From NCBI GenBank assembly GCA_947591315.1, contig CANQDD010000016.1, forward strand, positions 1 to 60,264: a stretch of DNA of 60,264 nt, written 5' to 3'. The notes below the pieces were generated by a model, which saw nothing but the letters and a program-made list of their open reading frames with translations, had not been told where the DNA came from and made no database searches. Position 1 is the first letter of the stretch, and every line of letters starts with the position of its first letter. Position numbers and translations under genes: made by a program. This document shows, in pieces, positions 27,331 to 35,889 of this stretch. Source of the DNA: an uncultured Clostridia bacterium. GTDB lineage: Bacteria > Bacillota > Clostridia > UBA1381.

Positions 27331-28872
27331 ATGGAATTGATCAAGGAAAACGTTACCGTAAATCAGGTGTGCTGCAAGGGCGCGGTCAAAACGCAGATAG
27401 ACGAGGATATTATAGTGCCGGACGTGAAGCCGGACATACTGAAAATACTTCAGCTTGACGCGTCCGCGTGCGTCACCGACAAAAGCGTGTCGGACGGCAG
27501 AGCGGGCGTAAACGGAAGGGCGCAGGTCAAAATACTTTACATACCCGACAGCGAGAGCGAGAATATAAAGAGCATTATCACCTCGTTCGACTTTTCGCAG
27601 AATATAGACAATAAAAATATCGGTGATAATATGAAGGCGCTCGTTACCGCGAACGTCGATAACGCGGAGTTTTCGCTCACGAACAGCCGCAAGCTGCGCG
27701 TCAAGCTCACGGTATGCCTCGATTACGAGATTGTCGAGGAAAAGAACGTTGAAATCGCGGTCGATACTTCCGATTCGGAAAGCGCGGAGGTGCTTAAGGA
27801 GAGCGTGTCGCTGCAAAACTGCGTGAGCCTTCAGGAGGAGGAATTTACGCTCTCCGACAACATTGAAATTCCGTCCACGCAGACGGCAATAAACGAGATT
27901 TTGAAAGCCGACGCGCGCATTACCGACGCGGAGTACAAGACGGTCACGGGTAAAATCGCCGCGAAGGGCGCGGCTGCCATATCGGTGCTTTACACAGATG
28001 ATGAAAATAAGATACGCTTCATGGAAGCCGAGATACCGTTTACCGAGGTGTTCGACTGCCCTGACGCGGGCGATGATACAGTCTGCGACATTGATTATTA
28101 TGTGTCCGACATTCGCTGTGAGGCGCAGGAGGACGCCGACGGTGACAAACGCGTCATATTTGTGGAGATAACCGTTCTCGCGCAGATCAAGGCTGCGGAC
28201 AACGTCGTTATCGACATAATCAGCGACTGCTACGAGCCGTACATGAACACGCAGCTCATTAAGGAAGAAACTGAGCTTGAAGAAATAATCGCGCGTCCGT
28301 CGGCGCAGAACACAATACGTGAGACGATCGAGGCGGGCGGCGACGCTCCGCAGGTGTCGGGCGTGTACGACGTTATAACAAAGCCGTGCGTCACGAGCAC
28401 GCTCCTTAAAAACGGTCATTTGCAGGCGGAGGGTAAGATAGAGACGTATATCCTCTACCTCACCGACTCCCCCGACGCGCCGGTGTACAGCATTAAAAGG
28501 GATATTCCGTTCAGCTACACGCTCGACGCGCGTGAGGACGGCGACGACCTTATAACGGAAATCAAGGCGGAGGTCAAGCACACCGCGTACAACCTCAATA
28601 TGGCGGGTGAGATTGAGCTTAGGTGTATTCTATCGCTCTGCGCAAATATTATCCGCAAGCGGAGGATCGACGTTATCGACGACATTGTTACCGAGGATAT
28701 CTCGCCGGATTCGGGGCGCGGAATTGTGATTTATTTCGTTCAGCCCGGCGATTCGCTCTGGGGTATTGCAAAGCGTTACGCCGTGCCGCGCGATGCCGTG
28801 ACGAGCTTCAACAACCTCTCCGACGCCGAACCTCCCGCCCCCGGTACAAGATTGTTTATCCCGGGAATGTGA
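27331..28872 (+). CDS. sipL: SipL-like spore-coat morphogenesis protein (SPOCS x3 + LysM)
   Basis: 513 residues from ATG 27331 (MELIKENVTVNQVCCKGAVK), which has GGAGG nine bases upstream; the in-frame TTG before it contains the ribosome site. Three DUF3794/SPOCS beta domains (about 30-140, 175-280, 325-430) are followed by a C-terminal LysM (YFVQPGDSLWGIAKRYAVPR, about 469-513). This is the architecture of SipL, which in Clostridioides difficile binds SpoIVA to attach the coat to the forespore. Its presence argues the organism forms endospores. Confidence 0.93.
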   Translation: MELIKENVTVNQVCCKGAVKTQIDEDIIVPDVKPDILKILQLDASACVTDKSVSDGRAGVNGRAQVKILYIPDSESENIKSIITSFDFSQNIDNKNIGDNMKALVTANVDNAEFSLTNSRKLRVKLTVCLDYEIVEEKNVEIAVDTSDSESAEVLKESVSLQNCVSLQEEEFTLSDNIEIPSTQTAINEILKADARITDAEYKTVTGKIAAKGAAAISVLYTDDENKIRFMEAEIPFTEVFDCPDAGDDTVCDIDYYVSDIRCEAQEDADGDKRVIFVEITVLAQIKAADNVVIDIISDCYEPYMNTQLIKEETELEEIIARPSAQNTIRETIEAGGDAPQVSGVYDVITKPCVTSTLLKNGHLQAEGKIETYILYLTDSPDAPVYSIKRDIPFSYTLDAREDGDDLITEIKAEVKHTAYNLNMAGEIELRCILSLCANIIRKRRIDVIDDIVTEDISPDSGRGIVIYFVQPGDSLWGIAKRYAVPRDAVTSFNNLSDAEPPAPGTRLFIPGM

Positions 28873-28881
28873 ATGACATAA

Positions 28882-28910
28882 TTGACATTTTCGTTTTGAT
28901 GTGATACTAT
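28882..28910 (+). promoter_or_regulatory. Promoter of the candidate small RNA
   Basis: TTGACA, 17-nt spacer, TACTAT, starting 10 nt after the sipL stop. It predicts a start at about 28916-28918, exactly at the first base of the structured RNA. Confidence 0.65.
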
Positions 28911-28915
28911 TTTGA

Positions 28916-28989
28916 TGAGGATATCATCAGCGTTCGCCACAGGCAATGGGAGCCTGTCTGAAAGAAGTTGGTGTATATCCTCATTTTTT
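28916..28989 (+). ncRNA. Candidate compact structured small RNA
   Basis: About 70 nt between its own promoter and a T-run. The ends pair: TGAGGATAT (28916-28924) with ATATCCTCA (28975-28983), extended across a bulge by CATCA/TGGTG. Inside are a small GC-GTTC-GC stem and the hairpin ACAGGC/GCCTGT with loop AATGGGA, then unpaired CTGAAAGAAG. The closing stem plus TTTTTT also forms the terminator. No reading frame of note. I do not recognise a known RNA class; it could alternatively be just an elaborate sipL terminator. Confidence 0.5.
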
Positions 28990-29007
28990 GTGCGCTGTAT
29001 ATTGCAG

Positions 29008-29222
29008 AACGGGCGAACGCGGTTCGCCCCTACGAAAGCGGGCGGCCGATGATCGCCCCTACGGAAGGCCCCCTTGTCAAAGGGGGCTGTCACGCGGAGC
29101 GTGACTGGGGGATTCCTTTCCAATTTCTATATTGAATCCCTCCACCGCCTTCGGCGGTCCCCCTCCCTTTGACAAGGGAGGCTTACGATGTGCGCCGCAC
29201 GCCGTATATCACGCGGTGGGCG
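29008..29222. repeat. Structured intergenic repeat, copy 3
   Basis: Modules shared with the other copies: CGGGCGAACGCGGTTCGCCC, CCCCCTTGTCAAAGGGGG, GTCACGCGGAGCGTGAC, CCGCCTTCGGCGG and CCCTCCCTTTGACAAGGGAGG. No coding potential. Together with the two RNA-like elements it fills the 647-bp stretch 28873-29519. Confidence 0.7.
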
Positions 29223-29246
29223 TTCACGGCTGTTCGCGGCAAACTA

Positions 29247-29275
29247 CTGACAAAACGGGAAATATGTAGTATAAT
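29247..29275 (+). promoter_or_regulatory. Promoter of a second structured RNA
   Basis: CTGACA, 17-nt spacer, perfect TATAAT, immediately before the hairpin pair at 29289-29366. Confidence 0.55.
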
Positions 29276-29280
29276 ATAAA

Positions 29281-29375
29281 CAGAAAAAGGCAATGACCTC
29301 AAACGGTTATGCCCACATTAAGCTATTTTAAACAAATAGTCGCTTCATGGGTCGAGGCGGCTATTTTACGTTTAT
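29281..29375. ncRNA. Two-hairpin element resembling a type I antitoxin remnant
   Basis: Hairpin 1 (29289-29313) GGCAATGACC/GGTTATGCC is preceded on the minus strand side by TTTTTCTG, so it can terminate leftward transcripts; hairpin 2 (29334-29366) AAATAGTCGC/GCGGCTATTT followed by TTACGTTT can terminate rightward ones. A plus-strand promoter lies just before it. This head-on arrangement resembles the antitoxin RNA and toxin-mRNA 3' ends of holin-like type I toxin loci in Firmicutes, but I find no toxin frame on the minus strand, so it may be a remnant. Confidence 0.35.
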
Positions 29376-29403
29376 TGAGAAATGATTAAATTGCATTAAA
29401 ATC

Positions 29404-29432
29404 TTGAAAATCCTCTCACCCTATGGTACAAT
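29404..29432 (+). promoter_or_regulatory. Promoter of the bacteriocin-export operon
   Basis: TTGAAA, 17-nt spacer, TACAAT; about 85 nt before the lipoprotein ATG. A 19-codon TTG frame (about 29464-29523) ends overlapping that ATG. Confidence 0.65.
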
Positions 29433-29519
29433 AATTTTATCAACGGCACGGAGCAGAGAGGTTTTGAATACGCATCGGACAAGCCGTTTTGGAAAATGCC
29501 GAGGTATCGGAGGAAGGTT

Positions 29520-30661
29520 ATGAAGAAAATATATATATTTTTTGTTGCCGCGATTTTATCCTGCGCGTTATCGGGGTGCTTCGGCGGCAGCGAGGGGCGT
29601 ACCGTTAAAATCGCCGTTATGGGAAATGAGGACGCTTTTTATCCCGGCTACAAAGAGGGTATCGAGAGAGCCGAACGCGACCTGAATAAGGAATACGCGG
29701 ACAGCGGATATAACGTGGAGTGCGAATTTTACAACGACAGCGGAAGCTATGAGGAGGACTCGGCGCTCATTGACGCGGCGGCGGCGGACGAAAGCATTGA
29801 CGCGGTAATCGGTTCGATGGATATGGATATAAGCAAAACTGCCGCTTACGTTTTTGACAACGCGGAAAAGCTGTTTATTATGCCGTTTTTCCTTTATGAC
29901 GACGTGTATGAGGACAACAATTACGAAATGGTGTTCTCTCTCTGCAATTCGGCGCAGACGGTCGGAGAAATACTTAAGCTCGCGTCCGCCGAAACGACGG
30001 CGAAGCGTTGGGCGGTATGCGCCGGAGACGGCAATTTTGAACAGGCGGAGATGAGAGGCTTCCTGCAGTACGGCGCGGACAGCTCAATAAAAACGGTAGA
30101 TTGTGTAAGCATGTCGGCGCTGGAGGCAAACTTTGACGAAATTTACAGCCGCTGGGAAACGCTCGGCGTGGAAGGGGTAATCATGTTCCCGAAATCGGAC
30201 GAGGGCTTTGAAATATTAAAAAAATCAAGAACAAAAATCCCGCGATTATATGCGGCGGCGACACCGCGTTTGACAACAGCACCCTGATGAGCGAGGACAA
30301 AGAACTGATGCAGGCAATGAACGGGTTTATTATTGCCGATGAGTTTATGCTGGCGGATCGGACAGATAAAGACAGTGATATAATTCATGAAATGGTTGAA
30401 GAGTATAGGGCAAACACGGGCAGCGTGTTTGATACATGGTACATTCAAGGCTATAACGCCGTCAGGATTATTGCCGACACGGCAATAAAAAACGAAACGG
30501 TCGATTCCTCAAAAATCGCGGAGATTTTACATAGGGACGGTTACAAAGGCTTGATTGAGAATTTCAGCTTCGACGAGAAGGGCAGACAGGAAACGCAGGA
30601 ATATAAATACAGCACAATCGACGAGAAGGGGTATTCGCATGACGTCAAGGTGAAGAAGTAG
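29520..30661 (+). pseudogene. Type I periplasmic-binding-fold lipoprotein, split by a frameshift
   Basis: ATG 29520 follows GGAGGAAGG. The signal MKKIYIFFVAAILSCALSGC has lipobox LSGC. The mature part reads VKIAVMGNEDAFYPGYKEGI and is a LivJ-like (Peripla_BP_6) fold. In frame it stops at 30287 (255 residues) after garbled sequence; a -1 shift at the A7 run 30218-30224 restores PAIICGGDTAFDNSTLMSED and continues to 30661, total 380 residues. The run is A-AAA-AAA in exact slippery register, so programmed or transcriptional slippage is possible; a one-base deletion is the simpler view. First gene of the exporter operon, so perhaps a peptide or inducer receptor. Confidence 0.8.
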
Positions 30662-30667
30662 GGGGCA

Positions 30668-31552
30668 GTGATGAAGAATTTATTCAGACAGGAAGCGCTT
30701 GACAGCTTCTCATCACATTCGGGAATGAGCAAGGGCATACGCGCCGTACCGATACGCACGGTTATTTATGTGCTGCTGATTTTTATGTTCGCGGCTGTTT
30801 TTGCGCTGTGGCTCTTTTTCGGAACGATTTACGAAACGGTGTCCGTAAACGGCATAATATGGCCCGCTTCAAAGGGCGGCGAGGTCTACGCAAGGTCGGG
30901 CGGTATTATATCGAAGATAGCCGTGTCGGAAGGAAACGACGTAAAGGCGGGCGATATTATCGCGGTTGTTCCGCAGGAGGATATTCTCACAAAAATAAAA
31001 AACGGAAAAGCAAGCGGCATTACGGCGGAGGAACTTGGCAAGCTGTATGACGAATACGACGCGCGCTCGGTTATCCGTTCAAACATTGACGGCATTGTCG
31101 TCTACGTCACGGGCGAAAACTCGTATATTTCCGAGGGCGAAATGGTGGCGGAAATCATTCCGTACGACAAGGACGGCGACAACAAAAAGCTCACCGCGTT
31201 TATTCCCGCCGAAAACGGCGGTCTTATCGCGCTCGGCACTGAGGCGCAGGTAATGCCCGATTTCGCGCCGCGTGAGAAGTACGGCTATATAAACGCGTAC
31301 GTTTCGGGTATTTCGTCGTACCCCGTCAAGGGACAGAGCATAAAGGAAACGGACAGCGATTTGTTTTTACCGTCGCTCGACGAACGGGAGAGCTATCTGC
31401 AGATTGAAATTTCGCTTATACCCGACGCTAACGCGCAGAGCCGCCTTAAATGGTCAAATCCCGACAGCGGAGCGATCGACCTCGCGATGGGAACGATGTG
31501 CGGCGCGGACATAGTGATAGAAAAGTGTCATCCGTACGAGTGGCTGTTTTAG
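30668..31552 (+). CDS. HlyD/NHLM-type bacteriocin secretion adaptor
   Basis: 294 residues (GTG 30668, or ATG 30671 directly after). A single transmembrane helix at about 30-52 (TVIYVLLIFMFAAVFALWLF), then a barrel-sandwich half GGIISKIAVSEGNDVKAGDII and its partner SNIDGIVVYVTGENSYISEGEMV. Between them is only about 40 residues, so the long helical hairpin of classical HlyD is missing, as in the NHLM-type adaptors (TIGR03794). Six nt after the lipoprotein gene, eight before the peptidase exporter. Expected to link the two ABC proteins to the cell surface. Confidence 0.88.
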   Translation: MMKNLFRQEALDSFSSHSGMSKGIRAVPIRTVIYVLLIFMFAAVFALWLFFGTIYETVSVNGIIWPASKGGEVYARSGGIISKIAVSEGNDVKAGDIIAVVPQEDILTKIKNGKASGITAEELGKLYDEYDARSVIRSNIDGIVVYVTGENSYISEGEMVAEIIPYDKDGDNKKLTAFIPAENGGLIALGTEAQVMPDFAPREKYGYINAYVSGISSYPVKGQSIKETDSDLFLPSLDERESYLQIEISLIPDANAQSRLKWSNPDSGAIDLAMGTMCGADIVIEKCHPYEWLF

Positions 31553-31561
31553 GAGGGCGTT

Positions 31562-33700
31562 ATGGAAAAGGTAAAAAAAATACGTCCCATACTGCAAATG
31601 GAAGCGACCGAATGCGGAGCGGCTTCACTGGCTATGATTTTGGCTTATTACGGCAAAACGGTTACGCTCGAGGAATTAAGGCGCGAGTGCGGAGTGTCGC
31701 GCAACGGCGTGAACGCGACAAACATCGTAAAAGCGGCGCAGTTCCACAAGCTAAAGCCGAGGGCGCTGCGCGTGGATATTGACGGCGCGAGGGAGCTTAA
31801 AACGCCCGCCGTTATACATTGGAATATGGATCACTTTCTCGTGCTGTGCGGATTTGACAAAAAAGGCGCGGTGCTTGCCGATCCCGCGTACGGCGTGAGA
31901 ACGGTATCGCCGGAGGAATTTTCAAGGTCGTTTACCGGTATCGCGATTGAGTTTACGCCGGAGGAGGATTTTCAAAAGGACAAGGGCGGTAAAGCCGCGA
32001 ATTATATAATGTCATGCTTGAAAGCCTTTCTCCCCTGCACGGCGTACTTTGTTTTGCTTGAAATATGCGCGCTGATAGCGGGCGCGGCAGTGCTGTTTCT
32101 TAATTCGGTATTCATCGACAAAATTCTCATCGGCGGCAACACGAGCAATTTAAGGATAATACTGCAGGTCATACTGTGCGCCGGACTGATTACGGCAACG
32201 TCCGCGGCGCTTGACGAGCATATAAAGTTCCGTATAGGCAGACAGCTTAATATGCGTATCAATTCGGGATTTATAGAGCATTTGCTGAGGCTTCCGATAG
32301 AGTTTTTTTCTCAGCGCAGCGAGGGCGACCTTGCGAACCGTCAGAACACAAGCATGGAGATGGGCGCAAAGCTTGTGCGCATGCTCTCCCCCATTCCCGG
32401 ATATGTCATGCAGGTAATCGTATATTTTATATTGATAGTTGTGTTTGACATACATATAGCTTTTATCGGAATACTCTGCGCCGCTGCCAACGTGTGCGCC
32501 ATGATCGCAAGCTCAAAAAAGTACGAGGATCAGATGCGCTCGTACAGCCGTGACTTGGGCGCTTTGCAGGGCGATATTTCAAGAGCGATCGACATGGTTG
32601 AAACGATAAAGTCATGCGGCGCGGAGGACGCGATATTCAACCGCCTTACGGCAGCCGGAACGCAGGCCGTAAACACCAAAACGCAAATCGGAAAAACGGG
32701 AGTGCGCGCGGGCAGCCTGTTTTCCTTCATTAACGCGCTCGGTTCGGGAGTGATTCTTATCTCGGGAGTGTGGGAAATACTGTCGGGCGATATGACCGCC
32801 GGTATTCTTATAGCAATGCAGGCTCTTGTCGCCGCAATGCTTGAACCGCTCGGAAATACGGTAAACGCGGGAATAGAAATGCAGACGCTTAACAGCGACG
32901 TGGCGCGCGCAAACGACGTTATGCATTACGGCAGGGACGACAAGTTCCTCGACGACACAACGGATCAGATAAAAAACATCGACGGCGATATAACTCTCGA
33001 AAATGTAACCTTCGGCTACAATCCGCTTGACGAGCCGTTTATAAAAAATCTTGACCTCACCGTGAAAAAGGGCGGGAGCGTTGCGATTACCGGCGGCAGC
33101 GGCAGCGGCAAATCGACCGTCGCGAAAATCATCGCGCGGCTGTACCGCGAGGACGGCGGCAGTGTGCGGTTCGGAGGCACTCCCGCTAATGAGATAAATC
33201 ATTTTTACTTCTACTCCAAAACAGCCGTGGTAAGCCAGAATATACGCTTATTCGAGGGTACGGTGCTCGACAACATAACGATGTGGGACGACAGTATTCC
33301 GTACGACGAGGTGGTTGCCGCGGCGAAAGCGGCGTGTATTCACGATGACATAATTTCACGTAAGGAAGGCTACCGCGAAAGAGTAAGCGAGAACGGCAAA
33401 AACTTCTCCGGCGGACAAAGGCAGCGTATCGAAATTGCCCGCGCGCTCGTAAAAAAGCCGACCGTTCTGATAATGGACGAGGCGACAAGCGCGCTTGACA
33501 CCGACACCGAAGAAAGGGTTATGAACAACATAAAGGCGCTGGAAATTACGCGAGTGATCGTCGCGCACAGGCTTTCGACCATTATGGACAGCGATGAAAT
33601 TATTGTCATGGACAACGGAAAAATCGCCGAGCGCGGTACGCATGAGGAGCTTATGTCGGCGAACGGCATATACAGCTCACTGGCAGGAGGCGTGAGTTAA
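31562..33700 (+). CDS. C39-peptidase bacteriocin ABC exporter (NHLM ABC1 type)
   Basis: 712 residues with the SunT/LagD plan. N-terminal C39 peptidase: QMEATECGAASLAMILAYYG with catalytic Cys18, then IHWNMDHFLVL with His91 and ADPAYG with Asp107. A six-helix exporter domain (about 150-430) follows, and a complete ABC ATPase: Walker A GGSGSGKSTVAK, Q-loop VVSQNIRLFEGTV, signature NFSGGQRQRIEIARAL, Walker B VLIMDEATSALD, H-loop VAHRLST. It should cut a leader peptide after a Gly-Gly motif while exporting the core. All catalytic residues are intact. The next gene starts one base after the stop (33701). Confidence 0.95.
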   Translation: MEKVKKIRPILQMEATECGAASLAMILAYYGKTVTLEELRRECGVSRNGVNATNIVKAAQFHKLKPRALRVDIDGARELKTPAVIHWNMDHFLVLCGFDKKGAVLADPAYGVRTVSPEEFSRSFTGIAIEFTPEEDFQKDKGGKAANYIMSCLKAFLPCTAYFVLLEICALIAGAAVLFLNSVFIDKILIGGNTSNLRIILQVILCAGLITATSAALDEHIKFRIGRQLNMRINSGFIEHLLRLPIEFFSQRSEGDLANRQNTSMEMGAKLVRMLSPIPGYVMQVIVYFILIVVFDIHIAFIGILCAAANVCAMIASSKKYEDQMRSYSRDLGALQGDISRAIDMVETIKSCGAEDAIFNRLTAAGTQAVNTKTQIGKTGVRAGSLFSFINALGSGVILISGVWEILSGDMTAGILIAMQALVAAMLEPLGNTVNAGIEMQTLNSDVARANDVMHYGRDDKFLDDTTDQIKNIDGDITLENVTFGYNPLDEPFIKNLDLTVKKGGSVAITGGSGSGKSTVAKIIARLYREDGGSVRFGGTPANEINHFYFYSKTAVVSQNIRLFEGTVLDNITMWDDSIPYDEVVAAAKAACIHDDIISRKEGYRERVSENGKNFSGGQRQRIEIARALVKKPTVLIMDEATSALDTDTEERVMNNIKALEITRVIVAHRLSTIMDSDEIIVMDNGKIAERGTHEELMSANGIYSSLAGGVS

Positions 33701-35833
33701 ATGAAAACACAGGTAAGAGAAGAAACCGAGCGCATACAGCAAAAAAACCGCGAGGCGCACCGAAGAGCTTATGAAAATATGGAGTCCGCTCTTAACGGAA
33801 AGACGGACTGCGACGGTATTAACGCGATACTTAAATTCCTGAACGAAAAGGAGCGCGTGGACCCGGAGCTTCCCCTTTCGGAGCAGCTTAGCTGCATAGA
33901 GAACCACCTGTTTATAAAAACGCGCTATGTCGAGCTTGACGAGGACTGGTACACATCTTCGGCAATTCCGATGCTCGTGAAAACAACAGAGGGACGCTGG
34001 GTTGCCGTGACGCCTAATTCCGACGGCACGTGTGACTATATTGACGGCGGCGCGAAATCAAAGGTGACGCGTAAAAAAGCAGGTATGTTCACAAACAGCG
34101 CGATGTATTTTTACAAGGTTATGAAAAACGGAAAAATCACGTTGCGCGATTTGATTTCGTTTATTTTGAAATGCTGCTCGCGGAAGGACAGAGTAACCGT
34201 GCTTACGACGGCTGTGCTTACAACGCTTGCGGGAATGCTGCTGCCGTGGGCGAACAGCCTCATTTTTTCAATGATAATCCCCTCCGGAGAGCTGTCGGGA
34301 GTGTCGGCTGCCGCCGCGCTTATATTTTCATCCGTTATGATTTCGTCCGTGCTGGGGCTGCAGCAGTCGCTTATTTTGACAAACACGATGCTGCGCGCGA
34401 CCACGTACGTGCAAAGCGCGGTGTTCTCCCGTATGCTGTCGCTTAAGCCGGACTTTTTCAAGGACGCAAAATCCGGCGAGCTGTCGCAGATGATAATGGA
34501 ATTTTCCGATATTACGCAAATAATATCCGTCAGGAGCATAAGCGCGTGCATCGGTGTAATACTGTCGCTGGCGTACCTGATACAGATTTACGTATACGCT
34601 CCGTCGCTGTTCGGGTTGGTAATCGCGGTGACGGTAGTCCTTTACGCGCTGATGATAGCGGAGGGCATACTGAACGCAAAATGGAGGAAGGCGTATTCAA
34701 AGTCACTGTCGGGAATGTCGGGCTTCTGCTACGAGCTTTTTTCGGGTATCGAGCAAATAAAACTAAGCGGCGCGGAAGCGAGAGTGATGCAGAGGTGGAG
34801 CGAGCGGTATTATGACGCGTCAAAAAAAGAGGACAAACCGTTTTTCTTCAAATATTCCGATGTTATCTACAAGCTGGTAAGAGTGTTTGCCACAGCCGCC
34901 ATATTTTTACTGGGCGCGGGTCTGGGAGCCGCGGATTATATCACGTTTTCGGCTGCATACGGAGCGTACGCGGCTTCAATCGGCGGCGCGGCGGTCATTA
35001 TAGAAATGACGGCGGGCTTCCGTTCCTCGTATTCGCTCATCAAGCCCGTGTTTGACGCCGAATGTGAGGAGTACGGCGGCGGCAAGAAAAAACCCGACAA
35101 GCTCAGCGGCGATATAACCGTGACAGATGTGTGTTTCCGCTACGGGAATAATTCCCCGTACGTCCTGAAAGGATTGTCGGCGCAGATAAAAGCGGGCGAA
35201 AGCGTCGGAATTGTCGGCATGTCGGGCTGCGGAAAATCGACGCTGCTCCGATTGCTGCTCGGTTTTGAAACGGCTGAGGAGGGCAGCATATACATAGACG
35301 GATTCGACATACGCGAGCTTGATTTGAAAAGCTGCCGCCAAAAAATAGGCGTAGTTTTGCAGAATTCGGGGCTTATATCGGGCGATATTTATTCAAATAT
35401 CACAATAACAAAACCTGACGCGAGCAAGGAAGAAGTGAACGACGCCCTACAAATGGCGGCGCTCGGCGACGATATAGCGTCGCTGCCGATGGGCTTGCAC
35501 ACATTGGTCAGCCGTGATAACTGCACCCTCTCGGGAGGTCAGTGCCAGCGGGTTCTTATCGCGAGAGCGCTTATCGCGAAGCCGTCGATACTCATTTTTG
35601 ACGAAGCCACATACGCGCTCGACAACGTTACTCAGGCGAAAGTAATCGCAAACATAAACAAGCTTGAATGTACTAAAATTATAGTCGCGCACAGGCTGTC
35701 CACGGTGGAAAGCTGCGATAGAATTTTAGTTATGGACAAGGGCGTGATCGTGCAGGAGGGAACGTTTGAAGAATTGAAAAACAATGACGGTCTGCTGAAA
35801 AAGCTCGCTAAAAGGCAGTTCCCCGCCGCGTAA
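33701..35833 (+). CDS. Second bacteriocin ABC exporter subunit (NHLM ABC2 type)
   Basis: 710 residues. The first 150 residues are not a peptidase: they are a charged helix and a small domain (VKTTEGRWVAVTPNSDGTC). Then membrane helices (about 165-430) and an ATPase: Walker A GMSGCGKSTLLRLLLG, signature TLSGGQCQRVLIARAL, Walker B ILIFDEATYALD (Tyr where Ser is usual), H-loop VAHRLST. This matches the peptidase-free partner of NHLP/NHLM export systems (TIGR03797), which probably forms a heterodimer with the C39 protein. Its start adjoins the end of the previous gene, and a bidirectional terminator follows. Confidence 0.93.
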   Translation: MKTQVREETERIQQKNREAHRRAYENMESALNGKTDCDGINAILKFLNEKERVDPELPLSEQLSCIENHLFIKTRYVELDEDWYTSSAIPMLVKTTEGRWVAVTPNSDGTCDYIDGGAKSKVTRKKAGMFTNSAMYFYKVMKNGKITLRDLISFILKCCSRKDRVTVLTTAVLTTLAGMLLPWANSLIFSMIIPSGELSGVSAAAALIFSSVMISSVLGLQQSLILTNTMLRATTYVQSAVFSRMLSLKPDFFKDAKSGELSQMIMEFSDITQIISVRSISACIGVILSLAYLIQIYVYAPSLFGLVIAVTVVLYALMIAEGILNAKWRKAYSKSLSGMSGFCYELFSGIEQIKLSGAEARVMQRWSERYYDASKKEDKPFFFKYSDVIYKLVRVFATAAIFLLGAGLGAADYITFSAAYGAYAASIGGAAVIIEMTAGFRSSYSLIKPVFDAECEEYGGGKKKPDKLSGDITVTDVCFRYGNNSPYVLKGLSAQIKAGESVGIVGMSGCGKSTLLRLLLGFETAEEGSIYIDGFDIRELDLKSCRQKIGVVLQNSGLISGDIYSNITITKPDASKEEVNDALQMAALGDDIASLPMGLHTLVSRDNCTLSGGQCQRVLIARALIAKPSILIFDEATYALDNVTQAKVIANINKLECTKIIVAHRLSTVESCDRILVMDKGVIVQEGTFEELKNNDGLLKKLAKRQFPAA

Positions 35834-35840
35834 ACAGCAT

Positions 35841-35878
35841 AAAAAATGACGATTGCAATTTCGCAGTCGTCATTTTTT
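35841..35878. terminator. Bidirectional terminator between exporter and peptide genes
   Basis: AAAAAATGACGATTGC, AATTTC, GCAGTCGTCATTTTTT; A and T runs on both sides serve both convergent transcripts. Confidence 0.9.
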
Positions 35879-35889
35879 GATTTTCCGTG

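Noticed and set aside
27265-28581. 438-codon open frame opposite sipL
   Set aside because: Shadow of sipL, with no start signals or recognisable domain.
29464-29523. 19-codon TTG frame ending over the lipoprotein ATG as a second precursor peptide
   Set aside because: Has GAGAGG upstream, but no double-glycine leader and it could equally be chance; at most a coupling leader.
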